Assembly: GCA_001769855.1 (NCBI GenBank)
Contig: MEPP01000032.1
Location: forward strand, 1-64,000
Direction: 5' to 3'
Origin: Bdellovibrionales bacterium GWA2_49_15
Lineage (GTDB): Bacteria; Bdellovibrionota; Bacteriovoracia; Bacteriovoracales; Bacteriovoracaceae
DNA length: 64,000 nucleotides
Of the stretch, positions 15,354-24,762 are shown piece after piece (position 1 is the stretch's first letter; the number at the start of each line of letters is the position of its first letter). The notes beneath the pieces were generated by a model. That model was given only the letters and a program-made list of their open reading frames with translations. It was not told the DNA's origin and searched no databases. The position numbers were made by a program, and so were the translations under genes.

Positions 15354-16604
15354 ATGCGGATTTATCACCGTCGTATTTTTATCATGCTTATGGGACTGGC
15401 CCTCGCAGGTTGTGCCGCGATGGGCCCCTCAGGAAAGATGGCCGATTCCTTGAGCTACGTGCGCAAGCATAAAGGCGAAGGCATGAGGCGTTCCTTGCTT
15501 CGAAGTGAAGCGGAACTGATGGAAGAGGCGGCCAAGGGCTTTGAGAATGACTATACCGTTATTCGCGAACCTCACGCCCTTTTTGCCAAGGCCCATAGTG
15601 TGGAGCTGACGTATGCCTACTATTTCTATCCTTCCACCAAGAGCGGATATACCGATGTGGAGATCATGATCGCCAGTCCCTGGTTGAAGGCGGATGACAT
15701 GAACCAATTTCAGAACGACCAGTTCTTCATGTCGCTCGGTTATATCAATACCCGTCTTCAGGAAGACGGATACGACCCGAATATTAAGCAAGGGTCCATG
15801 CTCCCTCTTAGTACCGCTGCATTCTGGGCCAACCGCGAGATCACCCTCAAGCTGATTGAGAAGGGCGCAAGACAGGATTTGGCGATCAATGAGTTAAACG
15901 AGATCGCCAAGCGAAACTTGCCCTACCTGGACCGACCCAATAACAGGGCCTCCCACGACAAGTCCCTGCAGGCAATCGAGTTTTTGAATACCCTGGCCGC
16001 CAACCAGCGCACCGCCAAGCAAACGGTTGAACAGACCGCCGAGCTCAAGGCCTTACTACAGAAAAAAAACATGCAGGGCCTGAGGGCCTTTCTCGATGCC
16101 CACCCCGAATCCCTGTCTTCCATCGAAGATCCGCAGCTGCGCCTGCGCTTCACCGGCCCGCCAGAATTGCGCATTACCGATATTCTTCAGCTTATTAAAA
16201 ACAAAAAAAAGGACGCGCTCATTATCGCTCGAATCAACAGCACCCAGGCGCCTTACAAGCAGTTTACCGTGGATGAAATGTCCGAACTCACCAAGATGGG
16301 CATTTCCGATGAGGTGGTGGCGGCGATGCTTGCGGTGACCACCGAATACAACAAAGAGCAGAAACGTCTGGAGGAGCAGCAGCGAATACAGGCCGCTCAG
16401 AACCAGCAGCTTGCGCACCCAAACCTGCAGCCAGTGAGTCAGATCTCTCCGCAATCGTCCCAGCAGCAACCCCCCGAAGCCAACTCGGCCGGCGAATGTT
16501 TGAAGCTGGCCGCGGCACTCAAGGTCTGCGATCAGTCCGGAGGATTTATCGGAATAACCTGCGCTTCTTTGGCCAGAACACAGTTCAATTGTCCCCGACT
16601 TTAG
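15354..16604 (+). CDS. Lipoprotein of unknown function
   Basis: 416 residues with the lipobox LAGC ('MLMGLALAGCAAMG'). The body is mainly helical with alternating charged stretches. Around 145-165 'PLSTAAFWANREITLKLIEKGA' looks like a single ankyrin-type hairpin. A Gln-rich coil (about 330-375) precedes a Cys-containing C-terminal segment ('SAGECLKLAAALKVC', 'GITCASLARTQFNC') that likely makes two disulfides. It lies directly behind the GH57 gene and could assist that enzyme or anchor near it; this is inference from position only. Confidence 0.75.
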   Translation: MRIYHRRIFIMLMGLALAGCAAMGPSGKMADSLSYVRKHKGEGMRRSLLRSEAELMEEAAKGFENDYTVIREPHALFAKAHSVELTYAYYFYPSTKSGYTDVEIMIASPWLKADDMNQFQNDQFFMSLGYINTRLQEDGYDPNIKQGSMLPLSTAAFWANREITLKLIEKGARQDLAINELNEIAKRNLPYLDRPNNRASHDKSLQAIEFLNTLAANQRTAKQTVEQTAELKALLQKKNMQGLRAFLDAHPESLSSIEDPQLRLRFTGPPELRITDILQLIKNKKKDALIIARINSTQAPYKQFTVDEMSELTKMGISDEVVAAMLAVTTEYNKEQKRLEEQQRIQAAQNQQLAHPNLQPVSQISPQSSQQQPPEANSAGECLKLAAALKVCDQSGGFIGITCASLARTQFNCPRL

Positions 16605-16688
16605 CAAGAGCAATTTCATCGGACATCGTAAATAAAATTTACAGTTTCAGCTTTACCAAAATTACTTTTCAAGCGTAAAATTTTTGCT

Positions 16689-18401
16689 ATGAAAAATTTC
16701 ACAAAAATTACCCTTAGTGTTCTAAGTCTTCTCTTTCTCAGCATGGCCCCACTGGCCGCTGATTATAAGATCACCATTCGCGGTGGTGACGATCTCACCT
16801 TCACCCCGAAACCAGCGGAGGACCGAGCTCCCCTTGTTGATAAGACTAAATATGATGTGGTGGTGATTGGAGGCGGTCTGGCGGGATTATCTTCGGCCGT
16901 TTATCTGAGCGAAAAGGGAAAGAAGATCCTGATCATCGAAAAGGAAGCCAAGCTCGGAGGCCTTGCCGCCGGTGATACTGACAAGAAGGGCATTCGCTAC
17001 AATCGCGGTGCCGCTTACTGGGCCGATGCCGGTGAGGAAATCATCAACATTCTTGAGCACATCGGCCTGAACGATTTTAAGAAGACCTATCCCATCCATG
17101 ACCCGATTGACAGCTATCTGTGGAAGGGCAAATTTTATGAGCACTTTTGGGAGCAGCCCACTCTGGCAGAGTTACCCGCAAGCTTCGCCCTCTTTAAGCA
17201 TGAGTTAGAGATGTCCGAAAAAGACGGACTTATTCCAGGGCAACCCTTTGAAGAGTTTGCCAACCTGGAGCTGGATAAGCTCACGGCGGAGGAATGGCTC
17301 AAGACGGTGCCCGCACGCGTGGCGGCCCGCAAAGATGAGGAGTCCAAAAAGATTTATGAGAGCTTTAAAAAAGATACCCGGGTTGACCATGCAAATCCCA
17401 TGAAGGATGTGGGGCAACTGGTCGAGCTGTATACCCGCTCTGCTCTCGGCGGATTGCCCAAGCAAGTTTCCGCCGCCGCCTTTGCTAATTTTTACGTCGC
17501 GGAATTTGTCACCCGCTACACCAGTCCCAACGGTACGGGTGAAGCTGCCATGAAGATGATCAAAACGTTGCAGGGCAAAGCGCCTCTGGTCACTCTTAAA
17601 ACCCAGTCGACTGCCACTAAAATTATGAATGAACCAAGCGGTGCACGAGTGCAATATGTGAATGGCGGAAAGCTCCACGAGGTCTCCGCTGATTACGTCG
17701 TCTTTGCCGCCCAACTTCGATTTGCTCCACGAATTATTGAGGGGTTCACGGAAAAAGCGCCGGAGCAGGCAGCCGCTATGAACGCCCTGGAATATTCTCA
17801 TTGCTTTGTTCACGTCGTGAAAGTCAAAGGCCACCCTTACCGCGCCAGCTATGACACCTGGGTACGCCCGGAGGATTATAAAGACATCGACTTTACCGAT
17901 GTTATCCTCGGACGATGGATGGACCCTAAAATCAAGGGCTACGAAGGAATGCGGGATTTCAAAAAGCATCCTTCGGATAATGACGGAATTTTCACCATCT
18001 ATCACAATTTTCAGCACCCTGATGAATGGATGCAGAATCGCAAAGACATGATTCCGGAAAATCACTACAAGCTGGCGGCCCAGCTGGCGGTGGATGGCAT
18101 GATCAAAAATTTAAGTCCTATGTTGAAGGAAAAATGGGGCACCAAGATCGAAGTGCAGTCGGTGGAAACAAACCGCTGGCCCTACTCCCTCATGGTGGTC
18201 AAACCCGGGCACTTCTCGAAGTTCGGAAAAATCCTGCGCAGGCCCTTTGGCAGAGTCTTCTTTGCCAATAATAACCTGGGCACACCTTCGGTGGAAGAAG
18301 CCGTTTTCCGCGGTCACTGTGCCGCCAATAATATCTTTAAGCGATTGGATGCAGGATTTAAAAACGAAGAGTGGTCGAACTGCCCGCTTGAGGCACCTTA
18401 A
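16689..18401 (+). CDS. Exported FAD-dependent oxidoreductase (amine-oxidase/desaturase type)
   Basis: 570 residues. A signal peptide ('ITLSVLSLLFLSMAPLAAD') precedes a Rossmann dinucleotide-binding motif 'YDVVVIGGGLAGLSSAVYL' with 'IIEKEAKLGGLAAG', the classic FAD site of amine oxidases, phytoene desaturases and protoporphyrinogen oxidases. A C-terminal 'RVFFANNNLGTPSVEEAVFRG' fits the second FAD-contacting motif. The substrate cannot be named. Export of a flavoprotein without a twin-Arg motif is unusual, because folded flavoproteins often need Tat. The gene is convergent with the acyltransferase gene, sharing four bases. Confidence 0.82.
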   Translation: MKNFTKITLSVLSLLFLSMAPLAADYKITIRGGDDLTFTPKPAEDRAPLVDKTKYDVVVIGGGLAGLSSAVYLSEKGKKILIIEKEAKLGGLAAGDTDKKGIRYNRGAAYWADAGEEIINILEHIGLNDFKKTYPIHDPIDSYLWKGKFYEHFWEQPTLAELPASFALFKHELEMSEKDGLIPGQPFEEFANLELDKLTAEEWLKTVPARVAARKDEESKKIYESFKKDTRVDHANPMKDVGQLVELYTRSALGGLPKQVSAAAFANFYVAEFVTRYTSPNGTGEAAMKMIKTLQGKAPLVTLKTQSTATKIMNEPSGARVQYVNGGKLHEVSADYVVFAAQLRFAPRIIEGFTEKAPEQAAAMNALEYSHCFVHVVKVKGHPYRASYDTWVRPEDYKDIDFTDVILGRWMDPKIKGYEGMRDFKKHPSDNDGIFTIYHNFQHPDEWMQNRKDMIPENHYKLAAQLAVDGMIKNLSPMLKEKWGTKIEVQSVETNRWPYSLMVVKPGHFSKFGKILRRPFGRVFFANNNLGTPSVEEAVFRGHCAANNIFKRLDAGFKNEEWSNCPLEAP

Positions 18402-19117
18402 TTAGCGCCAGGAACTTTAATATTCTCCTTCGATAACTTTTCCCAATTTTGAAATTGCGGAGTCAGCGCATCTTCAAGCGCCACTAAGCTGGCGCCAATT
18501 TCATCTTGGACTTTTCTGAAGTTTTCATAGGGCAATGTCGGGGAGACTGAGATAGGCCGGCCATAGCCGATGACAATTTTGGCAAAGGGTTTTGGAAGAC
18601 GAAATTTATCCCAGCTATTGAAGACCCAGTAGCGATCGGCGATGGCCACATAAGGCACCAGCGCGACCTCGGCCTGCTTGGCCATATCAACGATTCCCGG
18701 CTTTACATAATGGGCCGGTCCCTTGGGCCCATCCACGGTGATCGCCCCTCCCACTCCTGTTTTTAAGATTTCCGTCATCTGATCTTTGGCCGCTCTCCCG
18801 CCCTTATCCACCCCGCTCGAACTTTTCGAACTCCCCATCATGGTCATGTGGCCCAATCGTTGCAACGTATAGGCCAGGGGACGAGCATCCTTCGACTTGG
18901 AAATCATCACCACATGGGTCCAACCGGTCTGAGCGGTGATTCCCACAAAAAGATTCTGGTGCCAGATAGCATAGATATGATTGCCATATTTACTGGCCTG
19001 CCGGGCGGCCTGCAAATTCTCCACTCCCACAAAGCGATAGCGATACGATTTGTGAAAGGCCAAAACGACCAGGTAGGCCAGGCGAGAGACCACAGCAAGT
19101 AAGAAGTTACCCATCAT
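18398..19117 (-). CDS. DUF374 lysophospholipid acyltransferase-family protein
   Basis: 239 residues. Motifs typical of DUF374 are present: 'IYAIWHQNLFVGI', where His replaces the HxxxxD-type acyltransferase start, 'MISKSKDARPLAYTLQRLG', and 'AITVDGPKGPAHYVKPGIV' in place of the phosphate-binding EG loop. An N-terminal hydrophobic stretch should hold it at the inner membrane. Relatives are associated with lipid A or phospholipid acylation; the acceptor here is unknown. Confidence 0.85.
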   Translation of the reverse strand: MMGNFLLAVVSRLAYLVVLAFHKSYRYRFVGVENLQAARQASKYGNHIYAIWHQNLFVGITAQTGWTHVVMISKSKDARPLAYTLQRLGHMTMMGSSKSSSGVDKGGRAAKDQMTEILKTGVGGAITVDGPKGPAHYVKPGIVDMAKQAEVALVPYVAIADRYWVFNSWDKFRLPKPFAKIVIGYGRPISVSPTLPYENFRKVQDEIGASLVALEDALTPQFQNWEKLSKENIKVPGAN

Positions 19118-19210
19118 AGAAAGATATCATAGACGATTCGATTCAATTTGAACATTGCGGGAATTCTGCGGTCCTGCTAATGTTCCCGTTACACTTTTCA
19201 AGGAGTACCT

Positions 19211-19243
19211 TTGAGTTCTAGCCGGTTTTCAGGTCTCCTATGA
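19211..19243 (+). CDS. Possible 10-codon leader ORF coupled to the next gene
   Basis: CAAGGAGTACC is followed by a TTG that opens a 10-codon frame (MSSSRFSGLL). Its TGA overlaps the ATG of the aspartoacylase-like gene as ATGA. The downstream ATG has only a weak AGG nearby, so the leader may deliver ribosomes to it. The same TTTTCAAGGAGTAC sequence precedes the Lys-rich mini-gene at 9.6 kb. This is inferred from arrangement only. Confidence 0.3.
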   Translation: MSSSRFSGLL

Positions 19244-20256
19244 GCTTGCGCATTCTCCACTCTCTCCCTGATGGCCTATTGAGTTGCACTCCGGCAACTC
19301 TCAAAAATGTGCTCTCAGATGGAAGCTTAATTTGTTTAAAAGGGGATCGACCGGCCCCCCTCTTTCTTTCCTGCCTCCTCCATGGAAATGAAACCTCCAG
19401 CTTCTATGCCGTGATCAAGCTTTTGCAAAATGTATCCCGCCTTCCCCGCTCCCTCATGATTTTTTTTGGAAATGTCACCGCGGCCTCGCAAGCTCTGCGC
19501 CAGATGCCCAACGGGCCCGACTTTAATCGAATCTGGGCCGGAGGCATGACACAAGAAGAACGGATGGCCAGCGAAGTGCTCGACTTTGCCAGGGGCCAGG
19601 AACTCTGGGCCAGCATTGATATGCATAACAACACCGGAGATAATCCGTACTACGCCTGCATCAACAAACGTGACCACCCCACCTTGGGCCTGGCCTCCCT
19701 TTTTAGCGACAAGATGCTCTTTTTTGAAGAACCCCGTCAGACCCAGTCCATCGCCTTCAGCAAGTTTTGCACCTCGGTCACCCTGGAGTGTGGAAAAAGC
19801 GGAGACCAGCTCGGGGTAACGCTCCTCGTTCATTATTTAGAAAAGGTTCTGACCTTGGAATCTCTTGAGGAGATTAATTTAAGCGGCGATAAGGTTTCTG
19901 CGTTCCAAACCGTCAGTCGCATTCTTCTCCCCCCATCCTTGGAGGTTGATTTTGCATTTAATGATTCTTCCTCCTCCCAGCTCTCTTTTCTTCCCGAGCT
20001 TGAGAGCTATAACTTTCAAGTGATTAAAAAGGGAACGTTCCTGGCCAAGCTCCCAGGACCATTTTCCACGGAATGCCACCTTCAGGTCTTGGATAACTCG
20101 GGTGGCGATTTGACGAACAAATATTTTCGCCGACGCCAAAACAATCTGGTGGTAGAAAATGATTTTATCCCCGCCATGCTGACCAAAGATGTTCGCGTCG
20201 CCAAGGACGATTGTCTGGGTTACATTCTCCAAAAACTCTCTAATGGGAAATCGTAG
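19240..20256 (+). CDS. Aspartoacylase/succinylglutamate desuccinylase-like M14 zinc enzyme
   Basis: 338 residues, cytoplasmic. The zinc site of the AstE/AspA branch of M14 is clear: 'SCLLHGNETSS' supplies His and Glu, 'ASIDMHNNTGDNPYY' the second His, and 'VTLECGKSGD' the catalytic Glu. 'QMPNGPDFNRIW' fits the substrate-binding Arg region. Such enzymes cleave N-acyl amino acids; the acyl group here is not determinable. No arginine-catabolism (ast) genes are nearby, so an amidase role other than AST is as likely. Confidence 0.85.
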   Translation: MSLRILHSLPDGLLSCTPATLKNVLSDGSLICLKGDRPAPLFLSCLLHGNETSSFYAVIKLLQNVSRLPRSLMIFFGNVTAASQALRQMPNGPDFNRIWAGGMTQEERMASEVLDFARGQELWASIDMHNNTGDNPYYACINKRDHPTLGLASLFSDKMLFFEEPRQTQSIAFSKFCTSVTLECGKSGDQLGVTLLVHYLEKVLTLESLEEINLSGDKVSAFQTVSRILLPPSLEVDFAFNDSSSSQLSFLPELESYNFQVIKKGTFLAKLPGPFSTECHLQVLDNSGGDLTNKYFRRRQNNLVVENDFIPAMLTKDVRVAKDDCLGYILQKLSNGKS

Positions 20257-21943
20257 GCGGCAAGGGCGCAACGATGCTATCGTCAATGAATTCCAAAATA
20301 GTATTCGTGCGCGGCCCATTGTATTCACCAGGGCCATGGCTGTATCCGTCACCTATAATCTCATTGGGATTAAAGCTGGTGCAATAGCCTAACTGTTGCA
20401 GACGGGTCCGCAGGCCGACCAGCTCGTTATAGTTATCCGATGCCCCGAGAGGCCTCTGATTATCCAGCAAGTAGAAACGTCCATGACTGTGACGAATAGA
20501 ACAGACCTTGGAATTTTGAGGAAGATCACAGCTATTGCGATTGAGCAAATCACTCAGACCACTGATCGCACCATCCAGATTCTCCGCATTGCCAAGCCTG
20601 TATCCTTCGCGAATGATGGAGACGCCGCCGAAACGATCCTGACGAATCTCGCACTCCCCACGTTTACAAACTCCATCCCGATAAAGCACGGCAAGCTCCT
20701 GGGTCGCGGCATTGATATTGGTATACAAGCTTGAAAGCGGTTCACCTTCTTGGGTGAGATACCACAAATTAGCACCCGACCGTTTGACGAGCTGGCAGCC
20801 CGGTTGCAGATTTTTATTGCACACGTTGGCGTCAGATAGCTCCGTCAAAAGGGCCTTGGCACTATTCATGTTTGTGAAAGTTGGGCCCAGGTGCTGTCCG
20901 TCCTGGTCCACAGACCATAGATTTGAGTTACTATGCTTGGTCACAAGACAGGGACTTTGAAAACGCACATCTTCGCAGAGTTTACTTTCCACTAAGGTTT
21001 TATAAGCACTCGTTGCGCTGGAGATATTGGTATAACTCGTCCCGGAAATGCTGGTCCCACCTACGTGAACGGACCATAAATTGCTGTTGGGATTTTTCAC
21101 CACCTTACATCTTTGGCGAACATAATCATGACAGACGCCTTCTGATTTGAGGGCCTTCAATTCTCCGATAGCGCTCGTCATCTGGGTGAAGTTGGTGCTT
21201 ATGGGGGCCCCGCCGATTTGCACATACCAAAGCTGGGCGTTCTCTCTTTTTTTCAGTTCACAGCTCGCCGTTAAACTCAAAAGACACACATTGGAAGACA
21301 GAATCCCCTTAAACGTGGCGACCGCTTCGTTGATGCTGGTGGAGAGAGAGGTCAAGGCCTTGCCATCTTGCTCCACAAACCATAGATTTTGATTTTCCCT
21401 TTTCTTGAGAGTGCATCTTGCATCGGGAATGGAACGGCATACCGCCCGCTCTTTGAGAGATTGAAGCTGGGATTTGGCGGCCTCAAAATTGCTATAAGTT
21501 GAAGTGAGCAGGCCACCCGCTTGAAAAATTTGCCAAAGATTATTTCCATCCATTTTTGTTATCTGACAGGGCGAGGTGACCGCCGCGGCACAGACTTGTG
21601 CGGCCGTGAGGGACTGCATCTGCGCGATGGCCGAATCAAGTGAGGTAAAGGCACCGCTGACCTGCTCTCCTCCCAGCATCACATACCAGATCTGGTTCGT
21701 GCCTTTTTTTATGGAGCAGGAACCACTCCCCGCCACAGGCGCGGAGCAGACACCGCTTGCGCGTAAACTCGTCAGCTGATCAACCACGGCGGTAAGAGAG
21801 GTATAACTTGTGGTGAGCATGCTGCCATTTTGGTGAATAGACCAAAGATTCACGGAAGGATTCTTCTTTATCAAGCACGGACTTCCGGCCTGCAAAACGG
21901 GAGACAAAACGGCCAGAGTCAAAAAAATCATTAAAAATTTCAT
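20240..21943 (-). CDS. Secreted protein of ten tandem two-cysteine repeats
   Basis: 567 residues after a Sec signal peptide ('MKFLMIFLTLAVLSPVLQA'); I start at the ATG behind AAGGG rather than the upstream TTG. Nearly all the mature chain is ten ~45-residue repeats joined by short linkers. The consensus opens C.(I/L/V).K...NLW.V...G and, after a T-rich strand and an amphipathic helix, closes with (G/A)VC. Each unit has one Cys at each end, so each could be stapled by its own disulfide. Repeats 1-8 are close copies; 9 and 10 have drifted (no NLW). Function unknown; the design suggests an extracellular binding or structural rod. The C-terminal 50 residues are non-repetitive. Confidence 0.85.
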   Translation of the reverse strand: MKFLMIFLTLAVLSPVLQAGSPCLIKKNPSVNLWSIHQNGSMLTTSYTSLTAVVDQLTSLRASGVCSAPVAGSGSCSIKKGTNQIWYVMLGGEQVSGAFTSLDSAIAQMQSLTAAQVCAAAVTSPCQITKMDGNNLWQIFQAGGLLTSTYSNFEAAKSQLQSLKERAVCRSIPDARCTLKKRENQNLWFVEQDGKALTSLSTSINEAVATFKGILSSNVCLLSLTASCELKKRENAQLWYVQIGGAPISTNFTQMTSAIGELKALKSEGVCHDYVRQRCKVVKNPNSNLWSVHVGGTSISGTSYTNISSATSAYKTLVESKLCEDVRFQSPCLVTKHSNSNLWSVDQDGQHLGPTFTNMNSAKALLTELSDANVCNKNLQPGCQLVKRSGANLWYLTQEGEPLSSLYTNINAATQELAVLYRDGVCKRGECEIRQDRFGGVSIIREGYRLGNAENLDGAISGLSDLLNRNSCDLPQNSKVCSIRHSHGRFYLLDNQRPLGASDNYNELVGLRTRLQQLGYCTSFNPNEIIGDGYSHGPGEYNGPRTNTILEFIDDSIVAPLPPTISH

Positions 21944-22027
21944 GTTGCCCTTCAATGATGATGATTATTATCAAACTCTTTTCGGCAACTATTCAGTTTG
22001 TCTTAAAAATATCCCATCTCTTTGATA

Positions 22028-24640
22028 TTACTTGGCTGGATTCAGCACTTTCACACAACGAATGAGCTCATCATTGGCCTCGAGCCAGGCGCGCCTCGCC
22101 AGGGAGGTAAGGTTGCGACTGCGTTTCAAGGCGGCCTCACTTTCCTTCAGGAAATCCTTCGTGCAAAGGTTGGAAGGAAAAAGATTTTCAAAATAAATAC
22201 TCACCAGATTGTCATTGGCCTTCCAATCGAGAGTGCTGACCTTCTTAAAAAAAGGTTTGATAAAAGACGCGGCAATTTCTGGAAAGTTTTCATGATGAAA
22301 TTCTGCCGAGCCCTCATCAAGTAAGTTGTATCCCAATTTTTTCGGCAGTTGAAATTCGTTCCAATATTTCGTCTTATCCGCAAGATTAGGAAAGGCCACT
22401 CTGGCCGCATAGGCAGACCTCGTTCCCGTGGTCGAAGGATCACGCTTTTCCTCGGCCAAGATAAGCTCTTTGGCCCGTGGATCACCATTTCTGCTAAGCG
22501 CTTTAATAATGGACCATCTTCTCTCGGGACCGAGCTCCATACCTTTTAAGGCAAACTTTCCCTCCAGAAATTGGGCAAGTCGATCGAGGGACTCTTTGGT
22601 TTGGGCGATGGAGATAAAAAAATCTATAAAAATTAACTGGCCGTTGCTGCCAGGTTTGCTGTCTTCCAGACGTTTCCAAATCAGATTCTCAAACTTAAGC
22701 GCCAGCAAGGCCCGCTGCTTGGGAGTGAGATAGGTTGTATACTGGGAGTGGACTGTCCCGTGGGGAGTTAAAACCAAACCCAAAAGCATTTCTTCTGATT
22801 CAGCTTCCAGAGCGGTGAGCACCGTCTCAAAATAATCCTGCGGCGACAAGGCACCATCGCGCACCATCTGCCCCAAGGTCATCCAAAGCATGAGCCGAAG
22901 AAGAGGATCTTCAAAACCCCGGGCCAAAGATTTCTTGACTGCCAGGAGAGAGGTTGGATCGAGAGAGAAAAGAGCATAGTCCTGATCCTCAAGATTGGCG
23001 TAAACGAAATCGGGGCAGCTCTTTCCGATCAGGGCCGGCACTTCCGTCAGCTTGTCATGATAGGCCACCTCCAGAGTATGCTCAATCTTTAAGATTTCCA
23101 TGGAAGAATAATTGTATAACCCTATCTTGGTGCGATGAGGTGAGAGGGTGCCGGAAGAGCTGGGACTCTGATTGACAAGAAAATGACTGATTTTATTTTC
23201 GCGACAGCCCCAATCAACCTGCACCCGATTCGGCCCGGATGTTTGCAACCAACTTTTCACCCACGAATCTAAATTGGTGGCGGCGCCTTTACTGATGTGG
23301 AAAATAAAATCCTGGCGCGTGGAGTTTTGAAAGGCAAACTTGCGAAAGTATGAGGTGAGCCCTTTCCTGAAGCCGTTTTCTCCCACAAAAAAATGCAGCT
23401 GCTTAAGCGATGCCGCTCCCTTGGCGTAGGTGATTCCGTCAAAATTCCCCCGGGCCGTGCGGGTGTCCAACACCACCGTTTCAATCGGATGACTGGTCAC
23501 TAGCTGATCCTGCCAATAACCCCATCCTTTATCCCCGGCAAAATCGAGCCAGGCACTTTTCGATCCCATGGCCTGCTCCATGGCAACCGCGGCAATGAAG
23601 CTGGCAAAACTTTCATTGAGCCAGAGGTCATTCCACCATTTCATCGTCACCAGATCGCCAAACCACATATGCGCCATCTCATGCAGGATCAGATTATCCC
23701 GACCATCCATCCGTGTTTTGGAGACGGTTTCGCGAAAGATATTTTTTTCCTGAAGGGCAACCGCGCCGGGATTTTCCATTCCGCCCCAGGAAAATTCGGG
23801 AATAAAAATCTGACCGTATTTGGAGAAGGGAAAAGGAATTTCAAAATATTCCGTATAAAAACGCAAACCTTTTTTGGTCACGTCAAAGATTCTTTCATAA
23901 TCAACATGCTTGGCGAGTGACTTGCGCGCATACAAAAAGAGCGGAATCTCGCCGATCTTGTCGGCCCATTCCTCATAGGGACCCACTCCTAAAAAGAAGA
24001 GGTAGGTGCTGAACGGTTTGGTCTTTTTAAAATAGTGGGTGGCCTTTTCTCCATTCTCACTCTTCTCGTCCGCTAGCTCATTGGAAATGGCCTTCCAATC
24101 TTTGGGAGTCACCGTCGTCACCTTGTAGGTGGCCTTGAGATCGGGCTGATCGAAGCAGGGAAAAAGACTATGGGCCATGTAAGGTTCAAAATCGGTGGCG
24201 ATATATTCACTGTTATCCTCAGGATCTTTGGATTTGGATATTCCATCTCCGGTCTGACTGAACTCATTGGTATATTCCACCTCGATCACCAGATGACGGG
24301 ATAAACTTTGGGCGGGAATTTCCAGGTGCCCTTTGCCCGTTTTGTATTTTGCCAGGAGCTTCTCATTGACCTTAATGGCGTGAATCTTTTTCCATAAGAA
24401 ATCAATCGACAACGGGGCGTCGACCCGGTTGAGCTCGACATTTAAAACCGCCTTGCCGTTGTATGTTTCGCTTTCCTTTTTAAACTCAAAACGCAAATCA
24501 TAGGCGACTGACTGAACCTGATCCTTTCGAAAGACGGCAAACTGCGAGGATAAATTGTCATCCGCAGGATGCGGCAGAATGGGTAAGGCACCGTAGACAT
24601 TCAGGGAAAAGACAACAAACAGAATAAGACTTCGGATCAT
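22028..24640 (-). CDS. Exported M1-family zinc aminopeptidase
   Basis: 870 residues with an N-terminal signal peptide ('MIRSLILFVVFSLNVYGA'). It has the exopeptidase motif 'GGMENPGA', and the zinc motif 'HEMAHMWFGDLVTMKWWNDLWLNE' split as H320, H324 and E343, all intact. The length fits a full ERAP/PepN-like architecture: beta saddle, thermolysin-like domain and helical C-terminal region. It should trim N-terminal residues from peptides outside the cytoplasm, useful for feeding on protein. It is monocistronic. Confidence 0.93.
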   Translation of the reverse strand: MIRSLILFVVFSLNVYGALPILPHPADDNLSSQFAVFRKDQVQSVAYDLRFEFKKESETYNGKAVLNVELNRVDAPLSIDFLWKKIHAIKVNEKLLAKYKTGKGHLEIPAQSLSRHLVIEVEYTNEFSQTGDGISKSKDPEDNSEYIATDFEPYMAHSLFPCFDQPDLKATYKVTTVTPKDWKAISNELADEKSENGEKATHYFKKTKPFSTYLFFLGVGPYEEWADKIGEIPLFLYARKSLAKHVDYERIFDVTKKGLRFYTEYFEIPFPFSKYGQIFIPEFSWGGMENPGAVALQEKNIFRETVSKTRMDGRDNLILHEMAHMWFGDLVTMKWWNDLWLNESFASFIAAVAMEQAMGSKSAWLDFAGDKGWGYWQDQLVTSHPIETVVLDTRTARGNFDGITYAKGAASLKQLHFFVGENGFRKGLTSYFRKFAFQNSTRQDFIFHISKGAATNLDSWVKSWLQTSGPNRVQVDWGCRENKISHFLVNQSPSSSGTLSPHRTKIGLYNYSSMEILKIEHTLEVAYHDKLTEVPALIGKSCPDFVYANLEDQDYALFSLDPTSLLAVKKSLARGFEDPLLRLMLWMTLGQMVRDGALSPQDYFETVLTALEAESEEMLLGLVLTPHGTVHSQYTTYLTPKQRALLALKFENLIWKRLEDSKPGSNGQLIFIDFFISIAQTKESLDRLAQFLEGKFALKGMELGPERRWSIIKALSRNGDPRAKELILAEEKRDPSTTGTRSAYAARVAFPNLADKTKYWNEFQLPKKLGYNLLDEGSAEFHHENFPEIAASFIKPFFKKVSTLDWKANDNLVSIYFENLFPSNLCTKDFLKESEAALKRSRNLTSLARRAWLEANDELIRCVKVLNPAK

Positions 24641-24700
24641 TTTCCACCTCCCGGCATGGGGTGGAATTGTCTGGTAAATGGGCAGGTTCCGTCAATCTGG

Positions 24701-24743
24701 AAAAAAAATGGGCCCCCAAGGGATTGCTCACCTAAAGGGGCCC
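24701..24743 (-). terminator. Intrinsic terminator of the trypsin gene
   Basis: On the minus strand a GGGCCCC/GGGGCCC stem is followed by CATTTTTTTT. It lies about 20 bases after the stop of the trypsin-like lipoprotein gene. Confidence 0.8.
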
Positions 24744-24762
24744 TGCGTGACTGAAAAATAAA

